NCBI GenBank assembly: GCA_905397405.1
Contig: CAJPVJ010000700.1
Location: 1-21,296, forward strand
From: Oppiella nova
Taxonomy: Eukaryota; Arthropoda; Arachnida; Sarcoptiformes; Oppiidae
Reading direction: 5' to 3'
DNA length: 21,296 bases
The notes under the pieces are model-generated. The model made no database searches, was not told where the DNA came from, and worked only from the letters and a program-made list of their open reading frames with translations. This document shows, piece by piece, positions 1 through 10,462 of this stretch (its first letter is position 1; each line of letters opens with the position of its first letter). Position numbers and translations under genes: made by a program.

Positions 1-2751
1 CTCATCGATTACTTCGTCGGAGCGATAATGAGCCCAACCGACCAACAACTGGCCAAAGGGTTGGCCGGCTTTAAGCCGTACGTCATATCCAACAATCTGT
101 ACCCGCGTTGGGATGGCTTCAGCTTCTTCGGCGTGTTCGGCGTATTCTTCCCGTCCGTCACCGGCATATTCACGGGCGCCAGTATGTCGGCCGACCTCCA
201 AGACCCGGCCACTGCCATACCGAAGGGCACGTTCCTGGCCATCGGCACCACTTCCCTCACGTATGCGGTGATCATACTGTTCACGGGCTCCACAATCGTC
301 GCCTATTCCTCGGGTAACATAAACGACACGCTGGACAACAACCGGACGTGTTATGGCAGCTGTCCGTACGGCCTCATCAATGACTACCAGACAATGGCTA
401 TGACGGGCGGTCTGTCGCACACGAGCCTCAAAGTGGATCCACTCATATATGCGGGCATTTTTGCCGCCACCCTATCATCGGGACTGGGATGTTATACAGC
501 GGCTCCCAGAATATTCAAGGTATGGCTACTATTTACTAATGGATTGTATGGTTTTACAATCAATTCTTATGGTTGTAGGCCTTCGCCGACGACAATCTCA
601 TACCATTCATCTCGTGGTTCGGCAGAGGGTACGGTCCGTCGAAAACGGATCCCAGACATGGATATGTGATCACATTCATCATCGCCGCCGTGTTCATAGC
701 CATCGATGACGTCAACACTGCCGGCTACTGGATCTCCAACTTTTATTTGGGCGCCTTTTTTATGGTCAACTTCTCGCTGTTTTACGTCTCGTGGGTCAGT
801 TCCCTGAGCTTTAGGCCCAGCTTTAAGTACTACAACAAGTGGGTCAGTCTGTTGGTGGGCGTCACGTGCATTGTCCTCATGTTCCTCTTTGACACGACCT
901 CCGCGGCCACTGTCTGTGCGCTCACTGTTTTCATATACATATCGATGCTGTTCGTGAATCCAGGTATGAATTCCTGACAAATATTATGCGATTTTTATAG
1001 TGTATTAAAATCTAATGCCTGACCACTAGTGAAGGCCAATTGGGGGCCGTCTACTGAGGAGCAGTTCTTCAACATAGCCCGGTATCTAACCTTCCGGCTG
1101 AACGTTCAGGACGAGCACGTCAAACACTACAGGCCTATGATTTTGCTGTTAAGTGGTAACCCCACCAACCGTACGACACTGGTCGATATGGCTAACCATA
1201 TGACCAAGAGATACGGTTTACTATTCTTAGCACATATAGCTCAGGGACCCATTCCCTTCAGAACCAAGGATGAGATAATCCACAAACAGAAGCAATGGCT
1301 TAGGAATGAGAATATTAACGCATTTTACAAACTCATTGAATCCGATTCTGTGAGCGTCGGCGCCAAAAGCTTTATGCAGGTTTGCGTGCATTATAAGAAT
1401 TTTCAAGAATATTCTTATATTTCATTTAAATATTATACTAACTATTATACTATTAAACTAATGTTTTGCATAAAGGCCTCGGGAATAGGAAAATTCACGC
1501 CTAATATAGTGATGTTGGGCTATAAAAGCAATTGGCAATCGTGCGACTCATCCACTCTCTCGGATTACTATCAAATTATTCAGTAATTTCTAAATGCATT
1601 ATAAAATTATAATAAATTCTGTTATCAGTGTATAAAACAATTGCTCGTAATTTGCAGTTCAGTATTAGACAACAACTTCTCGATTATAATATTCCGGCTG
1701 AAAGAGGGCCACGACTTCTCTGCCTATTTAGAAAGTCAACACAATTCGCATATAAGAAGTACTAAAATACAAATCAATTGACAAAAAAGTTTTTAATTAA
1801 ACACATATTTTCCGACAGAAAATAGTAACATATATTCCGTGTCCAAGACAGTGGACAGTCAGCAGTCGATCAACGACTTCACCGATTTGGCTAACTTTGA
1901 GCCCAAAATGGATGAGTTGGCCAATCGGTTCAAGACAAAGCAAACGAAGGGCACGATCGACGTGTGGTGGATATACGACGATGGCGGACTCACCCTGCTC
2001 ATACCATTCATACTGAGAAACAGCCCATTGTGGGCCGGGTCTAAGCTCCGGGTGTTTTCCGTCACGAAAAACAAGCTGGAAATCAGTACCGAACAGGACA
2101 GGTATGCATACTGTTAGCTCATGGATGTATGGATACACTCTTAAGACTGATTACAACTTGTTTTTTATAGTCTGAAACTTTTGTTGAATAAGTTTCGGAT
2201 CCCTTACTCGGCGGTGCGGGTGCTCTCGGATTCCGATCAAATGCCGTCCGAAGAGACGTATGATTTTCAATGAATTGTTTGTTTGAATTAAATCTGAATT
2301 ATTATCTCATTTTGGTTGACAGTGAAAATGAGTTCATAAAACTGATGTCCAAATCCATGTCCGCCATAAACGATGAGCAGACAGTGGAGTCATTGCAGAA
2401 TGAATTGATTCATTTCAAAGACAAAGTAATTGTTAATTGTTTCCAAGATATTTAAACTTATTATCACTTTTATGTTAAATACAGACAAACAGGTATTTAC
2501 GGCTCCGGGAGCATATAGAGCAACACTCGAGGAACTCCACTCTCGTGGTCATGTAAGTCCGTGATATTTACGATAAGTTTGCATTTCTCATGTATCCATT
2601 GCCTCCGGGAACAGGACATTACCCATTCCTCGTAAGCAAGTGGTGTCGGCCACGCTATACATGGCATGGATTGAGACACTGACCAAAGATATGCCACCGT
2701 TTCTGTTGATTCGCGGCAATCAGTCAAATGTTTTGACATTTTATTGTTAAC
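1..2751 (+). CDS. SLC12 cation-chloride cotransporter (NKCC/NCC type), 3' part
   Basis: Membrane carrier coupling Na+ and/or K+ to Cl- uptake. The window opens inside the transporter core, so the N terminus and first membrane helices are missing. Exons I place by homology and phase: 1-519, 579-963, 1030-1379, 1476-1582, 1658-1734, 1819-2101, 2171-2257, 2323-2425, 2485-2552, 2615-2751. Visible family marks are [18 protein letters not shown] followed by AIPKGT, an extracellular loop with Cys residues and N-glycosylation sites (NDT, NRT), [11 protein letters not shown], and in the cytosolic domain [19 protein letters not shown] and [18 protein letters not shown]. All exon phases agree until about 2700, where a fourth T shifts the frame just before the expected ending (L-L-I-R-G-N ... 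V-L-T-F-Y-C, then TAA at 2749-2751). Which ions it carries cannot be decided here. Confidence 0.93.
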
Positions 2752-2826
2752 TAATTCATCCATTCATTCAATTGTATAAAACGGTCTAATTTATACTTAA
2801 CTATTAATACTGTATTAATAATTAGA

Positions 2827-2832
2827 AATAAA
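2827..2832 (+). promoter_or_regulatory. Poly(A) signal of the SLC12 gene
   Basis: An AATAAA hexamer lies about 76 bases past the expected stop codon, in AT-rich DNA. Such hexamers are common by chance here, so the position is the main support. Confidence 0.5.
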
Positions 2833-3431
2833 GTTATGAATTTAACAATTCTAACAGTTTTATGACTGTTTGGCACCTTTTCATATACGGTACTCAATGT
2901 GTTTACGTTATGTAAAGACAGTTTGGAAAAACATAGGGCTTTTTGGTTATTATCGATATCATAATTAGATACAACGATTAATTAATTAATGAATGATATA
3001 ATTAGATATATCATTATTGTATATAACGACTTAATGAATCAATGATAAAATTAGTAATTTGTTAATTTGATATTATTATTAGATTTTTCTAAATTCATTT
3101 TACAGTAAACTTTTAGTTATTATAGTAATCCAGTGTCTTTAATTATAATTTTTTGGGCAATAATTAATACAGTAGTTACAAGCATTACGATATATGCTTT
3201 TAATGTTTATACATTTAATATGCAATTGTTGCGATCGAGTGATACATAAAACATTCAATTATCTGTGTTTTGAATTCAGATCTCAATTGTATTTATTTAA
3301 CGAACTTTTTAGAAATGTTTTGAAAAGTATTCAAAAGTTAACCATTCATTTGTAGTCAAAGTAAAGGTCTTTTGTTAAATAACTTTTGTTTTATACATAA
3401 TTTCAGTCGTTTAAGAGTTATTTACGCAGAA
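2833..3431. other. AT-rich intergenic region between SLC12 and the first orphan membrane gene
   Basis: No coding potential was seen. It must contain the promoter and 5' UTR of the gene starting at 3432, but no distinct promoter motif stands out. A short perfect hairpin (8-bp arms 2992-2999 and 3008-3015, 8-base loop) is present and is unremarkable given the base composition. Confidence 0.6.
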
Positions 3432-5003
3432 ATGCTGACAATTTTAGCCATAATTTTATGCATTCCTTACATTGAATGCCAATCAATGTGCCCATACATG
3501 CAAACCAATGGCACATATAATGGCATTCAAATGCAGCGAAAGTGGACTACGAAACATACTACCCTACTTTGGGCTAACTACTACAAAGTACGCGACCCTG
3601 TTCATATGATGTATTCAAAGGGAAAGCAATGGGAGTTCACTATAGAAAGCAAGCAAAGTGATGGTCAACTCATGGTATCCATGGATGAGTTGTCTGTTAG
3701 ATCACAGGATACCATAACTGGTGAACAACCAATGAATGAATACTCAGGCATTTTCGCTAGATATACCAATTTACTCAGGAGTTATAAGTGTCAAGTGTTA
3801 TATACGGTAAGCATATTGTGTGGCAATACTTGTATTCATATACAGTATATTCTGACATTCATTGCATTCATCTTATCATAGGATTCACGAAACACTTCAA
3901 TCACTACAAAATGTGCGGTCAATTACGGACCCAAGTTTGAAGCCAACGGCCAATACAATGGAAAGGGAGTTATATTTAGTCCGACAGTTGTCCGCAAAAG
4001 CGATCCAAAGAGGACTCACAGTTATGTCATGGTTTTGGACACTAAAGACCGATCCATTCATGTATTGAGAATGACATCTGAATGGAAAGACGAATTGACG
4101 TTCGCGGCCGATCCAGTTGCTTGGGCTCATGTTCACAACGAAAGTACCTGTCCATCAGAATGTCCACTGAGACCAGTGTTCATCAATCAAATACCTAAAT
4201 GACATCTGAATGGAAAGACGAATTGACGTTCGCGGCCGATCCAGTTGCTTGGGCTCATGTTCACAACGAAAGTACCTGTCCATCAGAATGTCCACTGAGA
4301 CCAGTGTTCATCAATCAAATACCTGAACCATTGCTCCCACAGTTAGAGGGCATCGTTGACTACGATGTGAGCGGACAGTCGGGGCATATGTTATGGTTTA
4401 ATATCAGAGGACAACCGATGTATTGCTTCACACCTGAGGGCAAAGAGCTTTCGCATCAAGTAATTAATGATAATTACATTGAAAAGTATATAAAAACATA
4501 TCAAATATTTTTAGTGCAATTCCTCCGAAACTATGGTTCCGTATGAAAAGGATTGCTTCAAACAAATTGAAAATACAGACAAACCTATTGATCCGATCAC
4601 TACATCCATTGACGGCATCTCTCCTACCAATCCTCTAACAGCTGAGGAATTACAAGAACTGGTCATTGCTTTCGTGGTTTTGTTGATAATAGGAGTCATT
4701 ATCTGCACAACAAATGTATTCGTGATTTTCAAAAGACGTCGAGGAAAGCAAAGCACTTCTTCAACAACCGGTAGTTCGACTCCAATGACAGCCGTTCCTG
4801 TCCACAACAGAAGATATAAAACAATGTCTCAAACAGACACCGATTCAAAGGAAACCTCCGAATCCGGGAATACTTTGGATCAGACATTGGGTTCAAAGAT
4901 ATCGATATCAGAGACTGAGTTCAGACCAACAGATCTGACGCTTAAGACTAAAGAACTAAAACCAAAGAAGATTCGCAAACAAACCACAAAAACAAAGAAA
5001 TGA
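3432..5003 (+). CDS. Type I membrane protein of unrecognised family, exon 2 split by a tandem duplication
   Basis: I do not recognise this protein. Exons: 3432-3806, 3882-4459, 4515-5003. The ATG at 3432 has a purine at -3 and starts a signal peptide (MLTILAIILCIPYIEC). The ectodomain has scattered cysteines, including CPSEC, and NxS/T sites. It is followed by a membrane helix (about LVIAFVVLLIIGVIICT), a basic stop-transfer stretch KRRRGK, and a Ser/Thr- and Lys-rich cytoplasmic tail of about 85 residues ending KKIRKQTTKTKK. N-G-x-Y-N-G occurs twice in the ectodomain, perhaps an internal repeat. A perfect 127-bp duplication in exon 2 adds 128 bases, so the frame stops at 4200-4202. Without it the three exons join in phase and give about 437 residues. 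The gene runs tail-to-tail with another orphan membrane protein. A cell-surface receptor or adhesion role is only a guess. Confidence 0.72.
4070..4324 (+). repeat. Perfect 127-bp tandem duplication inside an exon
   Basis: Copies at 4070-4196 and 4198-4324 are identical base for base, separated by one A at 4197. The 128-base period is not a multiple of three. Both copies encode the segment starting MTSEWKDELTF in their own frames. Complete identity means a very recent event or an assembly error. Confidence 0.97.
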
Positions 5004-5097
5004 GTCTTTATTTGAAACAAATTTTAAATTAAATTCTTTTATAGTATAGTTATAAACATATTTAATATTTTGAATTTTGTATAAACTTTATAACTAT

Positions 5098-5107
5098 AAT
5101 AAATAAA
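5098..5107 (+). promoter_or_regulatory. Overlapping poly(A) signals of the 3432-5003 gene
   Basis: Two AATAAA hexamers (5098-5103 and 5102-5107) lie about 95 bases past the stop codon. Confidence 0.5.
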
Positions 5108-5300
5108 AATTAAACAAATTTAATTGCTGTTCACAAAAACAAACCTTATTTATAAATTTATTTCAAGCAATCAATGTTAATGTAATCATTAATACGGACG
5201 TAAATAATTTTATGTTTTTTATTTTAATATATTTCTCACTAGTTTGTACTGGACATCAATTTAGCAAATGTACACTATTTAAATAAAACAAGAATTTCTA

Positions 5301-5306
5301 TTTATT
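5301..5306 (-). promoter_or_regulatory. Poly(A) signal of the 5341-6708 gene
   Basis: TTTATT on the plus strand reads AATAAA on the minus strand, 35 bases past the preferred stop codon of the minus-strand gene. Confidence 0.45.
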
Positions 5307-5340
5307 GCTAAATTTATCACATTATATATAAAATCAATGA

Positions 5341-6708
5341 TTATGTTAAGCGACCCGTATCTGAATCTATGGTCTGAACGGTTGGGCTTAGACTCAGTAC
5401 AGACCTATCATTGGATGAGTTATGCGACGGAACCGGCGTTTTGTTTCTCGTATTTCCTTAAAAATATAATTTCAATATTTAAATAATAATTGTCTAAAAT
5501 TAGTTATATTTGTGAACACACTTTGGACTTTAACATAAAAAAATCCTATAATTAGTATCAGGATCACTATGACGGCTACCGTCACCACTACGATCACCAG
5601 AAACATGTTGCCTTCGCTCCAAACATTACTTTCCACTGTCTTTTGAGTAGTAAATGATGTCTTCGTGTCTTTAGATACATCTTCACCGGCTGTATGACTG
5701 GTGGGAACAGTAGGCGAAGTCGAGTCACAATTGAAATATTTCTTAAAATCAGTCTATTTTTCAAAAACAAATCAAACTTTAAATTCATATTAAATTCATT
5801 ATGGGTTTACTCATGAGTACAGTATATGCTATAAATTGTCTCTTTTGTGGCGTTATGTCTAATAAATACAGTTTTGTCTCATAGTCTCCCACATGACGTC
5901 TGTCCCCAATGCCGAAGATCCTCTCATGAAAGATGAGATCATTGCCATGTCTATGGTTGTGTCGGTCGACAAACAGACCCACAAATGTCACGTCTGTCTC
6001 CAAGTGCTGGGAAACCATATTCCGATACCAGTCCTCGCGCTTAATATCTCTCCACCTGATGACTGACTGCGTGTTTTCGCCCACAATATACATCACTTCG
6101 TACTCCCGTTCCCTGTAGACACTGGCGCGAGGTTTCAGTCGATGTAGGCTATCGTCCCATTCCTGCGGCCATATCTGGTTGGCCGTGCGGTCCGTCAGAC
6201 CCCAGGGGTACTCATTTGAATTGATCACACGCTGGGAGCCGTCCACCGGTGATATCATCGACACGATTGTGTACTCTCGGCCGACCGGCAGCTCCTGAAA
6301 CCGGGTGAACACCAGATCAATGGCCGGTATCTGACAGCCCGTCCCCTCATTACACGCCGGGTCTTTCGTCACTTGGAAAGCCGTCGCTATTTGATGGCCT
6401 GTGGATAGGCATTGAAAATGTGGTTTTCAATGAGTAATTGATTCAGTTTTTGGTGATCTTAAGGTGTTTGGTATACCTGTTGCCACCATTTCTGGCGGTT
6501 CATTGAATTTGCCGTCATGTGTGTTGAAAGTCCACATATAACTGGTGGACCCGTTCTTGGATTTGATCCGCAGATGCAAGCCATCGGTGAATATGGCGTC
6601 AAAATGAGTTGTTTTGCAGAATTGCGGTGTATTTTGACCGTCACTTCCCATACCATTCAGTACGGTATGGATGAGTACAATGAATGCCATGTTTTTGAGA
6701 TAATTCAT
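5341..6708 (-). CDS. Type I membrane protein of unrecognised family, possibly hemopexin-like
   Basis: Minus-strand exons: 6708-6477, 6398-5821, 5753-5522 and 5456-5341, about 385 residues. A signal peptide (MNYLKNMAFIVLIHTVLNGMG) precedes a Cys-containing ectodomain, a Ser/Thr-rich stalk, a long hydrophobic helix (about residues 318-341) and a short Ser-rich tail. The segment FDAIFTDGLHLRI followed by SYMWTF resembles a hemopexin blade, and IDLVFTRF could start a second; this is weak evidence. The first two exon joins are supported by phase. The last join is uncertain: donor 5522 with acceptor 5456 gives a tail ending DSDTGRLT at 5341, and the GC rise over 5341-5456 favours it. A donor at 5535 would instead give a basic tail (EIRETKRRFRR) ending at 5394. 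The acceptor of exon 3 could be 5741 rather than 5753, four residues fewer. A close copy of exon 1 lies upstream at 6944-7057. Confidence 0.7.
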
Positions 6709-6943
6709 GTTTAAAGTGTAAGAAGTTTATACAATCAAAGGTTATTTCAAATAGTTTTTGTTAAACTGTTATAAATTCAGTATCATTTCAATTGAATGTA
6801 TTATCAATTTAGTGATCATTATTGCAAACGAGACACCCAAATGTTACATTGTTTTTATAATACAAACAATTTATAATAATAGTCTTACTTTTTTATGTTT
6901 AATGCTAATTAATTCAGCACTTATTAAAATTGTACAAAATAGT

Positions 6944-7057
6944 CTAATTTATAGGCGTTGTATTACAGAATTCTGGCATATCTTGACCATCACTTCCCAT
7001 ACCATTCATCGCGGTATTGATCAACAAAATCCATACAATGTTTCTGAAATAATCCAT
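6944..7057 (-). pseudogene. Relic copy of the first exon of the 5341-6708 gene
   Basis: Read on the minus strand, 37 codons from an ATG at 7057 closely parallel the neighbouring gene's start: MDYFRNIVWILLINTAMNGM against MNYLKNMAFIVLIHTVLNGM. GSDGQ, P-x-F-C and TT follow in both. The similarity fades just after the Cys and a stop follows at 6946-6944. No further exons of this copy were found between 6709 and 6943. It is most likely the remnant of a tandem duplication of the orphan membrane gene. A short secreted peptide is possible but unlikely. Confidence 0.75.
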
Positions 7058-7274
7058 ATTTCTAGTGAGAGAACCAATAAATGTATGTAAAATACAAGTT
7101 TATTTCAATCGGTATTTTTTGGGATATTTAAAATTTGATTTATAAGTTATAAATTATAAATTGTAAGTATTTTATTACAATATCGCGTGCTTTCAATTGG
7201 TATTCATTGTCACATCAAATGACATACAAATTCATAAAATACATCAAATTAGCAGTAAAAGTCTTAAATATATA

Positions 7275-7280
7275 TTTATT
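7275..7280 (-). promoter_or_regulatory. Poly(A) signal of the acyl-CoA synthetase gene
   Basis: AATAAA on the minus strand, about 70 bases past the stop codon at 7350. Confidence 0.45.
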
Positions 7281-7349
7281 TTTTAGTTTATATTAAGTGT
7301 GTATATTATATATAAACAAGCAAATAAATATATATAAAAAATAAGCACA

Positions 7350-9467
7350 TCATTGAAGTAAAGTCTTATTAATCTTGCCCAGGGGAGTCTTCGGCAACTC
7401 TTGCAATATCGTGAGACCTCCTCTGAGTTTCTTGACATCGTTGACGAGTCCGTCGATGTATTGAATGAGTTTCTCTTCACTCACTTTCCTCTGAGGCTTG
7501 AGTACAACGAAGGCCTTCGGGACCTCAACATAATAGCTGTGTTTGACGCCAATCACCGCCGCCTCCGACACGTCCTCGTGGCTGAGCAACAGGTACTCCA
7601 ACTCCGAGGGCAACACTATAATACCCTCGACCTTTAGGATCTGCTTATACCTGTCCATAATGTACAGCAGGCGCTGGGAGTCATAATAGCCGGCATCGCC
7701 CGACCGTATGAATCCCTGGCCGTCGAACGACTCGGCATTCTTGTCGGGGAGGTTCAGATACCCGGGTGTCATCTGATGGCTTTTGATCCATACCTCGCCC
7801 ACTTGATTAGGGCCCAGTAGTTCACTGGTGTTTGGGTCGACAACCTTGACCTGGGAGTCGGGCACACACCAGCCCACCGACGCCTTGTGCTCTAAATTCT
7901 TGCTCCGGAATACTTGAGTGCCTTTTGGTGAGAGGAAAGGGATGAATACGGTATATGACATAAAAATGTCAAAATATATTAATAAAAGCGTTGAATAACT
8001 CACAGAATCCCACTTCAGTCATACCATAACCTGTTATATAAGGGAATATATTTAAGAATTTTGAAGAATTTTACAGAATTTGTAAGAATTTCATAGAAAA
8101 ACATCAATGAATCCAATGAATACCCTGACGAAAGTACTTGAGTCCCATATTCGCAAACACTTTGTCGGCGATCCCTTCAGGCAGTGGACTGCCGGCGCAT
8201 ATGATGTCCTCAAAACTGGACACATCTCTGTTGGAAACGTCGACATTGGCTAAGAATATGACATAAGAGGGCACCAGAAAAGCACTCGTAATCTAATCGG
8301 AAACACATTTCTTATTGCAAACATGTTTACAACAAACAAACATTTAGTGCCCTGCTTATAAACACCTTATATTTTTCCACATAATTAATGAATTTGTTGC
8401 CCTCGAAGGCCGGCATAATGGCAGCGATGGCACCCGACGCTATTGCTGTGAATTAGCAAGCACACACACACAATTAATAATCACCTTGCATATAAAATAA
8501 TTTCTATTCATGGCATACAATGCAATAGGAATGTGAGTCCACCGGAATGACAGAATGTGTTTTGACAGGAGTGTACACTTCTCTCAGTCAACCCCCAAAT
8601 CTCCTGGTGCTGGAACTGGTGGGTCAGGTTAATGACATTCCTATGCAAACGGATTATGGGTTTGGGTCGACCCGTAGACCCGGATGATAGCAGTAGGGCT
8701 GCCATGTCTTGGTGACAGTCGACCCGTTTGGGCAAATCATAGCTACATTCGGAGGCCTCGTAATCATATAACTGGAAGTAATTCACAACCTTTGGGTCTG
8801 TCTGTGATGTCCACTCGTTTGACATTAATATGATTTTCTATAAAACGTGTAATTAATATAAACAATAAATTAATTTACACTGATACTTTAATAACTTATA
8901 AAACTCACTCTAATCTGTGGCAAACATTCTGCGATATTCTTGATGTCCTCCAAGTTATCCGGAGTACAGACCACATACTTAGCGGTCGTGTCCTCAATGG
9001 CATTGTAGACTTCGCCTGAAAACATACCCTGATATTAATACCTCATTTATTCAGCAATTTTTTTGGTTATTATATCAGAGCTTACGATAAGAACTCAATT
9101 CACTGCACGCGCTGAAGACACCTCCGGCTGCCATAACTGCCAGCAAACCGATGGCATAATAGTCACTATTGGGTGATATGAATAGCACGACATCTCCTTT
9201 ATTAAGGCCTAAGTCCACGAAAGCGGCGGCGATGTTGAGGATGTGATCGTAGACCTGTTGGGCACTGTGTTTACGGCCCGATGGGCAGTCAAGCTATGGA
9301 TAAAACTTAGCTTGCTATTAAATATTTAGCAAAAATGTATTTATAAAACCAACCAGAACAGTTTTTTGTCCACTAAACTGCTTGAGACGGTCGAGAATAT
9401 ACTTTGCGACCGATATCTCGGGGTAAGGTATGGGAGGAAGGGGTGATTTTAATATTTTGTCGTCCAT
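7350..9467 (-). CDS. Acyl-CoA synthetase of the 4-coumarate-CoA ligase / firefly luciferase group
   Basis: An ANL-superfamily enzyme that should activate a carboxylic acid with ATP to an acyl-AMP and then form the CoA thioester; the substrate is unknown. Exons on the minus strand: 9467-9354, 9293-9086, 9015-8909, 8837-8519, 8445-8366, 8292-8124, 8030-8004 and 7921-7350. All phases agree and give 531 residues, normal for the family. Core motifs in order: P-loop LLLSSGSTGRPKP (about 192-203), HSGGLTF, GYGMTEVGF (on a 27-base exon), GEVWIKS, IRSGDAGYYD, DRYKQILKVEG and the PLGKI catalytic lysine near the C terminus. The P-loop has PKP where PKG is usual. The end is KTLLQ, so there is no peroxisomal SKL-type signal, unlike firefly luciferase and many arthropod relatives. 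The start ATG is the first in a clean reading frame after AT-rich DNA. Confidence 0.94.
8461..8472 (+). repeat. (CA)6 microsatellite in an intron
   Basis: Six CA units in the fourth intron of the acyl-CoA synthetase gene. Confidence 0.8.
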
Positions 9468-9747
9468 TTTCGAGTAACTCTTACAGTATTAATAAACTTT
9501 TTGGTTATAAAGATATGCTAAGAATAACAGCAAAATTAAATATTTATACTAGTTTTAAACCTTTGATAACCAATACAGTTGTATAATAAACATAATCGTG
9601 TACAAAATCAATGTACATTAAGTAAATAAGTTAATTGCGCTACGTTCATTTAATTCATTAAGTACATTAAGTATTTTGTAAACTTATGAGAATATCTCAT
9701 GTTTTAATTTAATTGATTAGATACTAATGTTAAGTAATAGTCTATCA

Positions 9748-9961
9748 AATTGATTATAAAATGTTTGTTTGTTATGATTTTGGGTTCAAATAAAGATAAC
9801 AATTTATTTTTAAGTGTTTAAAATTTATAAGAAATATTATCTTTGTCTAAATATTGTTTATCGGGCTATGATTTATAGCAATCAATTACAAGCCTCCTAA
9901 TAAAATAATAACCAATTGTGTAATTAACAAATTTAATTTGAATTAAATGCATGTAACATTA
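9748..9961 (+). repeat. Inverted repeat arm A
   Basis: About 214 bp whose reverse complement recurs at 10233-10452 with, by eye, about 7 substitutions and a 5-base indel (roughly 96% identity). It is not coding and very AT-rich. Confidence 0.93.
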
Positions 9962-9999
9962 TTGATACTAATATATTATCACATAATCTTAATAGTAAT

Positions 10000-10232
10000 T
10001 AATGATAATGCTTTTTAAAAATGAAAATAATTTATATCTACTTAAAAATTAAATGATATGTTTATTTGAACTTAAAATAAATATACAGTACTTTCTTTTT
10101 AAAGTCTTGCTAACTTGTGCTGAACACTTTACTAATATGACATAACTATCTAATTGATTGAATTTAAACACAAAATTCTATGGAAATTACATTTTGTATT
10201 TAACAAACTTTTTATACTAAAAATTCTGTATT
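10000..10232 (+). repeat. Inverted repeat arm B
   Basis: About 233 bp whose reverse complement recurs at 10463-10692 with roughly 95% identity by eye. It lies between arms A and A', so the two inverted pairs interleave rather than nest. Confidence 0.93.
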
Positions 10233-10452
10233 TAATGTTACATGCATTTAATTCAAATTAAATTTGTTAATTACACAACTGTTTTGGTTATTATTTTATT
10301 AGGAGGTTTGTAATTGATTGCTATAAATCATAGCTCGATAAACAATATTTAGAAAAAAGATTATATTTCTCATAAAATTTAAACACCTAAAAATAAATTG
10401 TTATCTTTATTTGAACCCAAAATCATAACAAACAAACATTTTATAATCAATT
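10233..10452 (-). repeat. Inverted repeat arm A'
   Basis: Reverse complement of 9748-9961. It abuts arm B directly and is separated from arm B' by about 10 bases. Confidence 0.93.
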
Positions 10453-10462
10453 TTTTATAGTC

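Noticed and set aside
7922-8003. N-terminal hydrophobic extension on the last acyl-CoA synthetase exon
   Set aside because: It is an intron read through in frame: GTGAGT donor, CCAAAAG acceptor, and splicing restores the family sequence GFCTQVF.
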